Shown here: in pieces, positions 50,801 through 64,000 of the stretch | Position numbering within the stretch: position 1 is the first letter of the stretch | Layout: each line of letters begins with the position of its first letter | Source of the DNA: Tetrahymena elliotti 4EA | Taxonomy: Eukaryota; Ciliophora; Oligohymenophorea; Hymenostomatida; Tetrahymenidae | NCBI GenBank assembly: GCA_000231825.2 | Contig: JH720317.1 | Location: 375,161-439,160 of the forward strand | Direction: 5' to 3' | Length of the DNA: 64,000 nt | Position numbers and translations under genes: made by a program | Notes under the pieces: generated by a model | The model's input: the letters and a program-made list of their open reading frames with translations, nothing else | Databases searched by the model: none | What the model was told of the DNA's origin: nothing

Positions 50801-53800
50801 AGTAAAAATTTACCAATATGGTATAGGGAGTAGAGGATGAAAGTTATGAAAACGGCATAATAGAATATTTTATTGGTTCTTGCTTATTTGAAGGATTTCC
50901 GAATGAGGCTACTAACTTCATACTTGAAAGATAAGGATTCGATGATATTGAGTGGATGTTACCAGTATTAAACTAAGGTAGGTAATGCGTCTAATAATAA
51001 TTTTGAAGCCCAGCGTCAGATGGGAAGAATTGTGAATCTAATTCTAGTCTTATAAAAACATCATGAGTTGAATCAGTTACTTAAAGTGTATTAATTAAAT
51101 TTAAATTCAATATCAATAAATTATCTTTTTCTTATTATTACATACTTCCATAATTTATATTGATTTGATTAAAGTTTTAAATAGTTGTTTATAAAATGAT
51201 TGTATCACTAACTGTTGCAGGTAAACCAGTCATTTAAAATAAAAGTTCATCTCTTGAAAAAGTAGATGGGATTTTAAATTGTGAATTTTGATTACCATCA
51301 ATATAAATTATAACTTAATAAGTATTTCCTTATACTAAACCAACAGTGGGAGATCCTATTTTATAAATTGGTGAAGCAGAAGTCTTATCTAAAATACATG
51401 AAGATGCTAAGTATAAGTTTGAATAATTTGGTATTTATAAAGAATTGGAGTTTTTTAATAAGAAATAGCAAACTAAATTATTAGCATCGATCAGCGCCAT
51501 AGGCTAGAAGTTTCCTGAATTATCTGCTAAAGTTATATAAATTTACTCATTTTAAGAAGGGTTTTAGTTATATGTCAATTATTTAATAGCTACAAATTCA
51601 AAAAAAATCTGATTAACATTAGTTCCAGCATAGATAGTTGGCTAGGTAATTGTTAAAGTATTTTAGGTTGAATAATATTTAATTTTATTCAAATTAAAGG
51701 CTTGCATACTTGAAGTAATAGAAGAATATCCTGCTGGGCTATTAATTTGAATGTTTAGGAAAAGATTATAAATATTTATACCATCATTTGTAACAAGCAA
51801 ATCAATAGCTATAGGGTTTGTAGTTTTTAATATTTCTGCAATTAAAAACATTTAATGAGTAGCAGGAGAGATAGATGTTAAACTAATTCCAAACAATCCA
51901 ATAATACTAGAAGATATTACACTACATTAGCTGAGCTCATTTCCATTTGAACGAACCAATAAACAGTTTTTAAATTTTAAAATTGTAGAATCTTTTAGCT
52001 AAATAAGAACCTCTTGGAAAGGAAGAACATTTGGGATTTGAAAGGTCAAACTAAAAAGTTCATTTCTATTAGAAGTATATTGACTAGGAATACTTGTAAA
52101 TGAAATAAATTGAATTGGTTAAGTAGGATTGATGAAGTTTGAAAATGAAGGATAAAGAGAATTAACTTAATTTTTTAATGAAAAAGTTTAGTAAAATTCA
52201 GTGATAAAAGTTGGATTAGATCCATAATATATGAGATTAGCAATTACAGGATTAACTACATTTTTAATTTTTAGATTAAATGTATTTCCTAATGATCTTG
52301 TAGGAGATTTAATTATCACTCTTTGTGTTTATTTGTTCCTCCAAATTAAGTTATCATCAAAAGCTAAAGCAGCTAAACTATTTCCTACTCCAATTATACC
52401 TTAAGTTCCTAAAGAAATTCTATATTTATCTCCAAATTACCTTTTTAATAAATAAATTAAATATTAATTTGTATTTTAAAAACACTCTAACTTTAATTTT
52501 AAATATGTTTGAATCAAAATGAAGAATTACCCTGATTATGAATTAACTGGCCATGTTATCGACCCTGAGTAAGTTACTGTAGCACCTAATGAAAGAGAAT
52601 CTGATGTAAATTAGTAAGTATTTGAATCTATAATTGGAGGATTATAAGGGGGTTAAATTTGTAATTGTATTAAATTAATTGCAGTTTTGGTGTAGAAAGT
52701 ACTTCCGTTTTGAATATTTATTGTCATGTCAAATGTCTATAAGTCTATCAAATTTACCAATTTTATATCATCTATTGCCAACGTAAGTTTAGCTCCTGCA
52801 ATATAGGAATTAAACTTTTCAAGACGAATGAACACTGGCCCTGTGCTTGATTTCAAATTGATTGTACAAATAGGTGTTTAGTAATTTGGAATACTAACTA
52901 AATCTGAAGAAATATCACATGGTATTTGCTATCCTATTTTTTATAAATAAAAGAATTAAAAGAAGAGATAAGAGTAAATTTTGTTCAAACCTATCTTAAA
53001 TTAAGTTAATGGGGAACTATAATCTACTTGAGGTAATAAAATTTCAATATAAGAAGATGGAAATAAGTTGGCTGCTACTTAAGCATTAGCAAGCTAAGCT
53101 TCAAAGTAAATAGAAGAAGTTTAGGACTCTAATGTACTTAGAATAAAGAATTTTTAAAAGTCAGTGTGACTCGTTCCTTGGTATTAGGTTATTCTTCTTT
53201 GAGTTCTTAAAACATTACTACTTGAAATTCTAGTTGTAATTGTGGCTAAATAGCTGGTATTGCTAAAATCTACTACTGGTAAATTTAAATATCCTAAAGT
53301 TATAATTATTTCATAAGTTTGCCCTGAAGATATGATAGTTGTTGCAGTAGGATTTGTGATTTAAACAATACCTTAATTAAGAGGATTAATAAAATTGCAA
53401 TTTAAAGGGTTTCTAGTATAACTACCATTGGGATTATTTATTTTAGCTAGACAAGTTACTGGTACTGATGTTGATGAAGCTATTGTATTTGTTGCTACTT
53501 AGATTTAAAGTGTATTATAATTTGTTGCTGGTAGATTATTTTGATAGAAAAATCTAATAGGACAAGTAGTTATAGAAACTCCATCACATGGAACTATAGG
53601 AGAAAATCTGTAGAATTTTAAATAAGTTCTTGAATATTAAACAAATCCTGCGGCTTATTGAGAATTATCAAATGTGAGAGTATTTGAATTTGATGATATC
53701 ATTTAGTAATTTGTTTAGCTAACAAATTTTCTGTAGTAACGTATTTCATATTAAGCTGTTGCTTAAGGTAAAGTTGGTGTGGTTGGAGTAGGGTTTTACA

Positions 53801-56800
53801 ATTCTAAAGTTATCATTATAGTCATAGACTATTTTACAACATTTGTGTCTCCACGTAGAATTGTAACAGTATAATACTAATTCACAGCATCATATGTATA
53901 TCTACAAAGCAATAAAGCTTTATTTGACAAAGATTTGGCACTACAAGCCTAAGTAACTGATGGGATTTCTGTTTTTTTCAATACTAGTTAGAAAGCCTGT
54001 GAATTAAAAAAAATTGTAAATTTTGTAAAACTTAAAAATAATCTTTTTTTAATATTTTATATTTATCTAGTTTTTGGATTAAAGATTAGAATAGTTTTTT
54101 ATTTTTAATTTTTTTGAAAAAAAGAAAATTTATTTTTTAATTTTAAAAGGAAAAATAATATCTTAATGAATTTTACATAATTCAAACTCATATCTTCAAG
54201 CTCAACACTAGTAGTGAAGACATAAGTGGCGAATTAACCGCAGGTGTTCATAGAATATGGCATTAATGAGGCAGTAATAGCTTAAGCTGCAGGAGGTTTT
54301 AGACCATTTTAAGATTAAGGAATAGTAAATGTATTTGGATCATATGACCAGCGGCCATCTTAACTATAAATAAAAATTTATATTTTATAGTCTGTGAAAA
54401 TTTTTTAAGCATAATTTATGAGGCTTATAGCTGCTTTTTAAGTGCTGAAGTTTTGTACATTACTTTATTATATTCTATAATATAATATGGAAGTTCCTAT
54501 TACTTGGCAATCCTAATTATTTAAACACATTTATTTGTTAAAAATTGGACCTGATGCTGGGTCTATAGAGATGATGATACTAGGGGTATTTATTGGATTA
54601 GCACCATTAATTTGTATCTCATAGTTATTTACAGTGCTGCCAATAAAAACAGATCCATCATAAATATTTAAAGGAAAGTTAACTGTATATGTCTATGCTA
54701 TTGTATAACCTGTTTAAGAGACTAAAGGTGCCAAAGAATTCTGATAATATCTAGCTTAGCTTTACAATAGGTTTCTTGAAGAAAAAAATGGTCTTATACT
54801 TTCTATTGTTGAAACAAAAGCTATATTAAGATTTGTAGAACTAGTTTGAGGAAGTAAAACCATGGGTATTAAGCATTTAACATCTTTTCCTTACTACACT
54901 GTTAAAGGAATTTCTATCAAGTGGAAAGGAAGGAAATCTTTAGACATTTGACTCTTTCTATGGAAATAGCACTATGTTGTTAAAATAGGCTGAGTTACAA
55001 TATCTTCATAACACAAGCAGCTGATTAGAGCATGGCTGACACTTACATCAACATCTTAAATTAATTGGTTAGGCCAATCATTGCTTTAAAATTCGATAAA
55101 AAGTTTTTAATTATTTGTTGGATTCAGTGCTATATTTATTGATTTTATTGTAAAAATAAGCAAAGTTGGTGATCCTGCAGCCTAACTTATTGATGTGACA
55201 CTAATTGGTTGCGATGAAATAGGATCATTTCTAGCATATTCGATAGATAAAGTATGTTTAACATTCTATGAGGTATCACAAATATTTATCCTGAACCAAT
55301 AAAAATCCCTTTGTACAAGTGGAGTACCTCCAGTAAATAAAATTTAGATATTTACCCAATTGGTATCTATATCCATTGCTGAAGTAGCTGTGAATTAGCA
55401 AGACAGAACTCTAGCTTATTCATTTCCTTAGGTTGTGATCATACAGCTTGAATTTGGTGAGACTCCACCAAAAGTAATACTAAAAGTAGAAGCAACATTA
55501 ACATTAGCCCCTATGAGTTGTTCATCATCAGTGTTAATTAAAAATTAGACTATTATTGTATTTCCTACACTATAAAATTTACAACAGGGTACAGCTTAAA
55601 CTTGAACTTATATTGAACTTAAATCTTATGCTAAAACAAAATTTTATTAAATTAGCTAACTTGTAGTAATTAGAGAAGGTTAATACCGTAAATCAGATTA
55701 ATAATAAGAAGGTAGATTTTGATTTAATGATGCTTAGTTTATATATAAACTTATATATTAATTAGCTTGAATAGAGTTATAAGTACCAATATTCTAGGCA
55801 TATTGATAAACTATTTAAAGAGGACCATCAATAAAGTCAAATTAGTTAATATTAATGATGTTTGCTGTATCTACTTAGCAAGTAGGCATAAGGTGAGGAT
55901 TTTATTTATTTCTTAGACCCTTCATAATGAAGCATTAAGTAATAAACTAAGATGTTTGAATGATTAAACCATCCAAAATAATTTAAAAAATTCCATTACC
56001 ATTCGAAAGTAATGATGTATAAATGTTAGAATTCATTATTGGCACAGCATTAAAAGAATAAATTCCTTAATTATTTTATGCATTTTTAAAAGTATCAAAA
56101 ATATTCGATTTGGTAGATGAAATAAGTGTTGGGGTTATCAAATTCATATATTTGGCTCTATTAAATGCTAAATTTCTAATTGTTCTTTATGTCTTGGCAG
56201 TATTATATTAGGTATGAGTAATCTACTAAGAATTAAATATTTAAACATTGTATAAATAATTTACATAATAAAGAGTTTTTTATGGCTTTATAGAGTAATA
56301 AGTAACTTAATTAGATTAATTATCATATACTGCACCTAATATTGTTTAAAAAAGTTTTTTTAGAAAAAAAATAAAAAAGAACAAAAACTATTTGCTTAAT
56401 TAAAATATTTTTTTAAAAAATAGCTACTAATTTCTAGAGCAAAATTAAATATTTTGTTTTTTGAACTAAAATAAAAAGAGACAGTTTTTTTCAAATAAAA
56501 AGCTATTAATAATATTCTTTTTTTACTTATATCTGTAGGATCACGAGTTAAAGGAACTATACAATATTCTCCACTAACATAAAAGGGTATTTGAATTTGC
56601 ATTGGTTCATTTAAGAATGTCAATGATGAACTACTACGTATAGTACTTGCATCAGATCCATAAGGAAAACCATAAGAACTAGAAGAAGAATCAACAAATT
56701 CAATTTGGTCATTTATTACTGTTGGACTCACACCTGAAACAGTCACTAAGACTTTGTACATATCACTCCAAGCAATTAGTTTATCTCCTACTTAGTTTAT

Positions 56801-59800
56801 AGAATTATCACCTCCTATTGCTTTTATTTTAAAGTTAACAACACGCCCTACTACGGAAGGTGTAACAATCTTAAATAGAAGATTATTACTAAGTCCTTTA
56901 GTATAAGAGAACCCTCTAACATAGATACGCATTGGCCTACCAAAATTACCTACTTCACCTTTTTCGATTATACAATCCAAAATTTGATTTGTACTTTCTT
57001 TTAGATTATTTATTGACCCTGAAGCAGGGTCTGTAGGGTTAATAACACAAGGTATGTTTTAACCAGAAAGCATACCTGGAAATATGTCAGTATCATAAAT
57101 AGGGGTTTGATCTTCATTAGTAGTAGGTATTTCTATCAGCAAAGTAAGAATATCATCAACATTCCAAGTAAAAACTATTTCAATCAAACAATCTGAGTTA
57201 ATAACTGAGGTTTAAACATACCTAATTTACATAGTAGAGAATCCATTCTAAGGAACAATTCCTGTTCCTATTGCTTTCATATTTTAAACATCACTATTTA
57301 AAAAAATATTATTTGTTCCATCACTTATTTAAACTAAAAATTATCCATAAGTGTAATCAGTATTCCAGCCAAATCCTATGGGTTAATATTTTTATTAGTA
57401 TTATTTTTAAAGTAAAATTATTAAATTTATAAAAATAATAAAAAATACCAAATTTTTATGGATAGTTAAATGGGTCAATAACTCCTACTTAAACAAAAAT
57501 TATTTAATTTACTGTTATAGCATAACTAAATTAGATAGATATTGTTCTTGTAGATTAGTCAATTGAACATTATCTGTAGTTATTATTGATTGTACATCTA
57601 AGAGTATTTCTTAATGTATCAGAAGTTTAAGTTATCAAAGTATCAATTGTTATTTGCTAAGGGTATATTATTTTTAATGTATTAGTTGGAGTAGCTTAAA
57701 GAGCAGTAGGTACTTTAAATTCAAATTGTATTAATGCTCTAGTTAATAACCCATCAGATAAATAAAAATCATCTATATACCTTTTAAAAGAGTATTAATA
57801 AGAAAATCTATTTAATAAATACTTTAAATTTACCTAAAGTGTTATATGTCTAATACAGGATGATCTGGAAGTGTGTTTGAAGCAAAAGAAAAAGTAGTAC
57901 CACTGGAGTCTGTTCCTGATTAGATTACATAATCATTTAAAGTAATAGAGTTATCTATCCCTGTAGGTTCTGTATTTCCACTCCAAGAAAAAAATTTGAC
58001 AAAAAAAGTGTTCATATTTACAGCTATATTAGTATTTTATGGATTAACCATTGCTAAGTTTCTTGTTTGTATGATTAGTTGTTATGCAGTATTTAAATGT
58101 TAAGGATTGTTAGTTATATCGATCCAGATAGTTATTTCAGTACCAATTTTTTTTATGTAACATCTATTTATTTCAATTTATGAGCTTTGAGACATCATAC
58201 AGTCAAAAGAATTAACTCCAAAAATATTATTTGGAAATTTAATCATTAATTTTTTAGTTGACTTAAATTATGGAGCAGTAATTTTAATAATATAATCTTC
58301 TTTTTATCCAGCTAGATTAACAGCATTAACCAAACTCATAGATAAAGTTATTCCAGAAGAAGGAGTAGGAGTGCCACTCCCGTCACCATAAGAGGTAGTG
58401 TAAGTAATTTTTTCTGTTTTCCTCTAAGACCTGTAATAAGCATATCCTGTAACCTTTTTAATTAAATAAATACAAAAAGGTAAGTAAATATTTTTATCTT
58501 AATTTTTTTTATAATAAAAAAAGAAAAATTTTAATAAATAAATTTTAGCAATTATCAAAACGCTTCAAAAAAAAAAATTTTTAATTAATATTTAATTATT
58601 ATTTTAGTCTTGTGAATTTTCTTAAATTAATTTTAAATAAAAGAATTACTGAAGTTGCTAAAAGATATTGAGGAGTGTTCCAACAGCCTATTACTGTAGC
58701 AACATTAGCATTATTAAGTGTAAATCCAGTGGAAGGATTTAACAATAATGTTTGTAAATTTTTAAGAAGAATAACTTAACCTATAATAGAGCCGCTTTGA
58801 TTTAAAGAATTGAGATTTATACTTGCTTTTCCTACAAATAAAAACTGAAATCTAAGTATGTATGTATCTTTAGGACCTAAAGGTTGAGAGTTTGCACTTT
58901 AAAATGTGAGGTCAGAATTTGTAACTGAAAGGCTTGAAGAGCTTGGTGTAAAAGAGGCAGAAGAAGATATAATATTTGAAGCAGGATCAAAAGCAGTAAC
59001 AAATAAACTACTGTTTTCAATTAAAATATAATTTAATTTTCTATTAGCTTATACATCTAAAGTATAGATATTTAAGGGGACTGTAATTTATTAAGGTATA
59101 GTGCTTAAACTTGGATTTTTCATTTCAAAAACAAATCTTAAAACTTCTCCAACAGGTATTGTTCTACTAAATTTACTACATAATACTTTTAAACTTATAC
59201 CTCCATTTAAATTTGTATCTATATTTCCTTATGAGAATCTGCATTCGAAATCTAAAGTATTTGTTGTTGTTGTTGGAATAACATCAATGATTATCTATTA
59301 ATAGTTCTACAAGCCGCCAGGATTAGCTGAATATAATTAAGTAGTGCTATCACTACTAATAGTTCCAATTTCTATAACTAGTAAGTTGTTAGGTAATATT
59401 TATATACTAGGAGTTAAAGAAACATCTATTAAATTAGTCTCACTTTGTAGTGTAATATATCCTTGTACATCTGCATTTGTAAATTTATTTTCTATTATAT
59501 CTGCATAAAGACTTTAATTTAGATTTATGCTCGTATTTTCAATAACTATTTAATAAACACCACTTTTAGTTGGCCATTCAATACCTTCTACAGTCCCATC
59601 TCCTTTTTGTGAAGTTAATTCAAACGTGTATGTAATTCCACTTACCAAAGCGTTTGGATTTAAAGGCTCTATTTAAACAACTACAAAATTTGTTGTTATA
59701 CTGATTGACTTAATATTACAGTTCATATAATTACTTAAAGTATTTGTTTCAGGTTATTATTTATAAAATGCGCATCTATATTTTACTGTAGATACAGTTA

Positions 59801-62800
59801 TTCCAAAACCTACTGAGTCAGCATTATTTACATAGTCTTTTAAGGAAAAATATAAATTAAATATTCCACAATTAGTATTGAAATTTAGCTAAGCTACAAA
59901 AGGACCTATATATCCTGATTTTATAGGACTATCAATTTTAAAAACTGAAGTATTCTCTGATAAGCCTAATGGATCTTAACTAATCACTGTAAATTTTCCA
60001 GCAGTCGTTGTTCTCATTATTTTGAATCCATTAGCAAATTAGTCAGATTGATCATAATTGTAATAAACATATATTTATACATCTAAAGTTTATCCACCTA
60101 CAGCTGGCATATCTACATATCCATAGATAGCTATGTTAGAGCCAGATGGAGTTTGTTGGAATCCATTTATAACCCAATTTCTTAATAAAAAAATAAATTT
60201 GAAAAATTTGTTAAATATAATTAAATAATATTAATTTTCAAGTTCATTCAATTTTTATTTATTGTTAATTATAAAATAAAAAAAACTACCTTGTACTTTA
60301 TACTTCACATCCTATTTCACCAGCATAGTTTCCAGCTAATGAATATAGCGATGATCCGTTAGCTGTAGAACTTCTACAATGAGCATATATATTTGGAAAT
60401 TCAGGAGGGAACATTATCAGAATAGCTCCATTAAGTGGTATTTATTTTGGATTAGTAAATGAGATAAGCACTTCTACCCTTTTTTTTTTTTACAAACATT
60501 TATTTGGATTCCCTGCACATTTTACAGCAGAAATAGTTATAGGTGTAACTATTCCATCAAATATCGTAGATGTAATTATATTTTTTAAATATTTATTGTA
60601 TTAAGAATTAATCCATATTAAAGTATTGAAGGTGATTGATGAATTAGGAACATATTAAGGTAGTTCTAGAATATCTTCAATAGTGTTTTATATAGTATTA
60701 GCAGCTAACTATACCTTTAATTTAAGAACAATCCAATTAATGTTTGAAAAAGAGATGCAATATTAGTAAGTATTCAAATCGCATGAAGGTAAGACTCCTT
60801 TATTTGTTGAAATTTGTAAGAATGGGGAAGGCAAAATACTGATGAAGTAATCATCTATATTCATAGTTACATCACTTTTTAAAGGGTGGGAAAATTATGG
60901 GGTGCTACCAGGAAAGGTAACAAGTATTTATTGAAGCTCAATAGGTTAAGGATTAGCTGATGCAGGAATATTTAAAGCAAGATTATCTTACATTTAATTA
61001 ATATAGTAATAAGTTCCTGTTGCAATATTTCTCTATAAAATAGTTACAGTTAATGTAACTAATGAGACTTAATTTATAGGATTATAGATACCACCTACTC
61101 TAATAATCATATCAGTATTTGCAGGGATTTAATCAAAATTATGTATCTCTATATAAGCAGGTCTTCCTGTAGTTTAAGATTTGATTAAAGAGCAAGATAA
61201 ATTATTTCCAGGAATCGAAGCACTAAACCAACATCCAACAGGAGTTCCTGTAACACCACCAGATATTCCTAATGAACTATCAAATAAATTAACAGTACCA
61301 TCAACAGATTGAGTTGGGAATTATATTTAAATAAGACCACCATTTGAATACTAAGGAATAGGATCTGTATTTGAAAAATAAAAACTAATAATATTCTATG
61401 TATTTTATTAAGATATTGCAGATTCTGTTTTTAAATAGTTCATTAGTTTAGGAGTTATAAATATAAATTAAGAGTATTTTTCTATAGAATTTAAAGAGTT
61501 ATCTAAGACTTCAATGTCATATTCATACCAACCACCTTGAGATGGAAACTATTTTTATCAATAACTTTAAAAATCCATAAAAATTAAAAATTAAGAATAC
61601 CTTAAGTCCATTTTCAGGTGCTACATATTAAGTGCTTACTGAAATTTGATAAGTCTATAAATTTGAAATAGTTATTGATTTAGTATCAAGAATAATAGTT
61701 AAAGGAGCAGACGTCTAATAATAACAAGGTACTACTTACTCAGCTACCTTTAATATTATTTAAATATTTTTTAGTCAACATCAAAAAAAAAAATTTTTTT
61801 TAGAAAATGTTTAGATATATTTTTTTTGAAAAAGTATCAATTCATGAAATTTTATTTTTATATTAAAGTCAAATTAAAGTTAATCTTTTATACTAAATTG
61901 ATTAAATCCTTTCAATATTTACTTTTATTTTAAAAAATATTTTTTGATTTAATAAAATCTGATGTTATTTTTTATTTAATTAGAATTCAAATTACTTAAC
62001 AAATCAAAGGATCTTAACCAGGAACGCCAGGAGTGGTAAAATCTACTTACCATGTACATCTAATATATTAAGGATTAGAGTTCTATGGTGTAAAATTAGT
62101 AAAGAATGGCCCTACATAATTAACACCTGGAGTTTAATTTATCTCAACAGGCTAGGCTATTTCGAAATCTTACATTGCAATATCTTTTAAATTCAATGGT
62201 TAAGAAATCAGCAAGTTTTAAATATTATCAACTTTATTTTAAAAATTTCGATTCCAATAAGTTGCTACATCTATTTAAATATTAGCAGTGCTAGTGTTAG
62301 GCATTAATAAATATAAAACAATTTGTATTTAAATGTTTGCATTAAAAGAATCCAAGTTATATATTTTTAATTGAGTTGAACTAACTTTTTAATAGAGAAA
62401 TCCATCTATATTTAGTTGATTTATACCATTAACCTCAAGATAAAAATATTTAGATTATGAAAATTAGCAATTGTAAACTGTTAAAAGCAAGCCTCCATCT
62501 TTCTAAACAGGATTTTATGTTGTTATTGAAATTACAAATTTATGTTCTAATAGCTTTATTTTTATTGGAAATCATAAATATAAAATTAATTTTTGAATTT
62601 GTATTATTACCTTATAAATTTCATTAGGATCTTCAGATGAATCTAAACTCATAGTTGCTGGATTAAAAATTCCTGGATCAACATTAAACAATAGAGTATT
62701 AGTTTGAGTGACTGAGCTTGAGGATATGGTCCTAGCATGATAAACAAAAATTCCTGCATAGGGTGGATTTTTAAAAATATCTGCAGAATTTATTTATGTT

Positions 62801-64000
62801 TAAGCATTTGAGCTCTAAGTAGAACTAGGAGTAAAAACAATCCAATTCACAGGGAAAGGGTATGTTATGCATTAACTACTAGATGGACCACAAGTAAATA
62901 CTTTAAATTCAAGATTAGGGAATATTGATGGTACCTATTATAGCTCATAAATAATAAATTATGCAGAAGATGATATTCCAAACGAATAATCATGAGATGA
63001 AGCTTAATTAACCTAACTATTGCTTAAAGTAATTTGAGGAATTATATTATAGGAAACTATTAGTATTTAATTAAATAATTCTTAATTTATTTTATTAAAA
63101 TTTTAAAGATATTATTTTATTTTTAAGTTAAATTCAAATATCAAAAAAATGAAAATTCATTTTAAAAAATTATTTTGAGACTTTTGAATTTTGAATTTTG
63201 AGAATTAATTTTTTTATGAAATCCAACAATAATTACCTGAAGTTGGATATTGTGTTGTTGTAAATAGAAGACCTTAATATCTGTATATTTAAACATATGG
63301 ATCTAACATTCCAGGTGTTTCTTCATTTAAGCTAAATTAGTAATATACTTATACATTTGGTTTATCTACAATTCCAATTCTAGGTATTTCTATATTTATT
63401 GTTGAAGAAATAGTAACTTTTGATGTTTTAAAACCTTAAATAGTTAAGTAAGATTAAAATTAATCACAGTGAAGATCACATGTAATTTTGTCTGTTGGAT
63501 CTATTTAAGTTCCATAAACATAGCAAGGATAATTTTAAATAATTTATTTCTATCCATATCCAACATAACTCTACCAGCTTTATTAGTTGTAATTCAGAAA
63601 ATCTACTCTATATATATAATTTCTTTACAGTTCATATAAATCAAATCCTGAAGGGGCTGTACATACTCCATTATAATTAGGATGGGTATATTAAAATTTC
63701 AAATAGGTAAACTCATTCTAATTAGTTACTAGGCTTGTTGCAGAAATACTGCTTTAAGGAATATTAAATGCATATGGGACGAATTCAGTAAAATATACCT
63801 CTTTAGGAACATCTTAAGGTACACTGCACTCACAATCCCAAAATGTGATATAAAATAAATATCTATTTTATAATAAAAAAATAATTAAATAAAACATTCA
63901 ATTTAAATAATTAAAATTTGACTATAAGTTATGTTTAATTCTTATTTTACGAAAAAGGCTAATTTTAATTTTTATATTTCTTATTTTATTGAATGTGTTC
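41900..64000 (-). CDS. Giant modular Cys-containing surface/secreted protein (5' end outside window)
   Basis: At least 6,548 codons run from the window edge to TGA at 41900-41902, in 25 exons. Introns: 63863-63950, 63057-63236, 62554-62610, 61748-61995, 61549-61600, 60181-60289, 58454-58649, 57781-57833, 57376-57448, 56336-56526, 53997-54176, 52934-52990, 52441-52530, 50765-50813, 50062-50148, 49467-49516, 48996-49048, 48157-48251, 47219-47345, 46288-46484, 45001-45046, 44609-44661, 43801-43865, 42040-42097. Every exon joins in phase. The protein consists of diverged modules with beta-strand-like alternation: F-x-F-x-N, then G-x-I-x-I-x-FP, one or two Cys, I-x-I, and I-x-V-x-x-I-x-NP (for example VLISFTNP, NGAILIMFPPEF, CEVQST). 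Gln, Ser, Thr and Asn abound. The most upstream exons (NQPFSYLFYITFWDCECS) could be part of a signal peptide, so the true start may be close. The C terminus (HHISQEDTEKVMAK) shows no TM helix or GPI signal. I recognise no named domain; an adhesin-like or matrix role is inference. Confidence 0.85.

Noticed and set aside
59101..59301. Plus-strand open frame
   Set aside because: It is antisense to a module of the giant minus-strand gene (exon 58650-60180).
1..64000. tRNA, rRNA, CRISPR arrays, transposases, internal eliminated sequences
   Set aside because: No cloverleaf-like box B motif, spaced direct-repeat array, transposase or integrase motif or terminal inverted repeats were recognised; by-eye reading could miss a single tRNA.

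Overview
This window looks like a macronuclear-type genome segment from an oligohymenophorean ciliate, most like Tetrahymena. It is extremely AT-rich. Long coding frames appear only if TAA and TAG are read as glutamine and TGA is the sole stop. Introns of about 46-620 nt start with GTAA/GTAT and end in AG, which argues against Paramecium (introns of roughly 20-34 nt). All gene models were read by eye with that code, and exon phases were checked arithmetically.

Layout: 1039-2790 (-), an intronless divergent protein kinase; about 4625-7582 (-), a decayed kinase-like/TPR gene with a 126-bp repeat; 8927-12799 (+), a Cys-rich DUF4215-type receptor-like membrane protein; 13927-17422 (+), a secretory-pathway Sel1-repeat protein that may be an Hrd3/SEL1L relative; 18538-22606 (-) and 23828-28040 (-), tandem paralogues with two cyclic-nucleotide-binding-like domains; 29710-31718 (-), a zinc-binding/coiled-coil/seven-blade WD40 protein; 33662-36151 (+), a four-helix membrane protein with a Gln/Asn-rich tail; 37303-41290 (+), a third, inverted paralogue of the CNBD pair; 41900->64000 (-), the 3' part of a giant gene giving at least 6,548 residues from 25 exons, built of repeated Cys-containing beta-type modules. 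Spacers of 0.6-2 kb hold only AT-rich sequence, microsatellites and a few palindromes. No tRNA, rRNA, CRISPR or transposase was recognised.

The most interesting items are: (1) the three-member CNBD family, which shares a distinctive N-terminal motif, the same intron positions and phases, and an identical-length 36-nt micro-exon encoding the start of the nucleotide-binding fold; (2) the giant modular surface or secreted protein, whose visible C terminus has no membrane anchor; (3) the degenerate kinase/TPR gene, which keeps one frame across about 900 bases interrupted by in-frame TGAs. The gene content (kinase, CNBD proteins, receptor-like membrane proteins, WD40 scaffold) suggests signalling and cell-surface functions. 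Ciliate gene order is not operonic, so functional linkage between neighbours is not implied.
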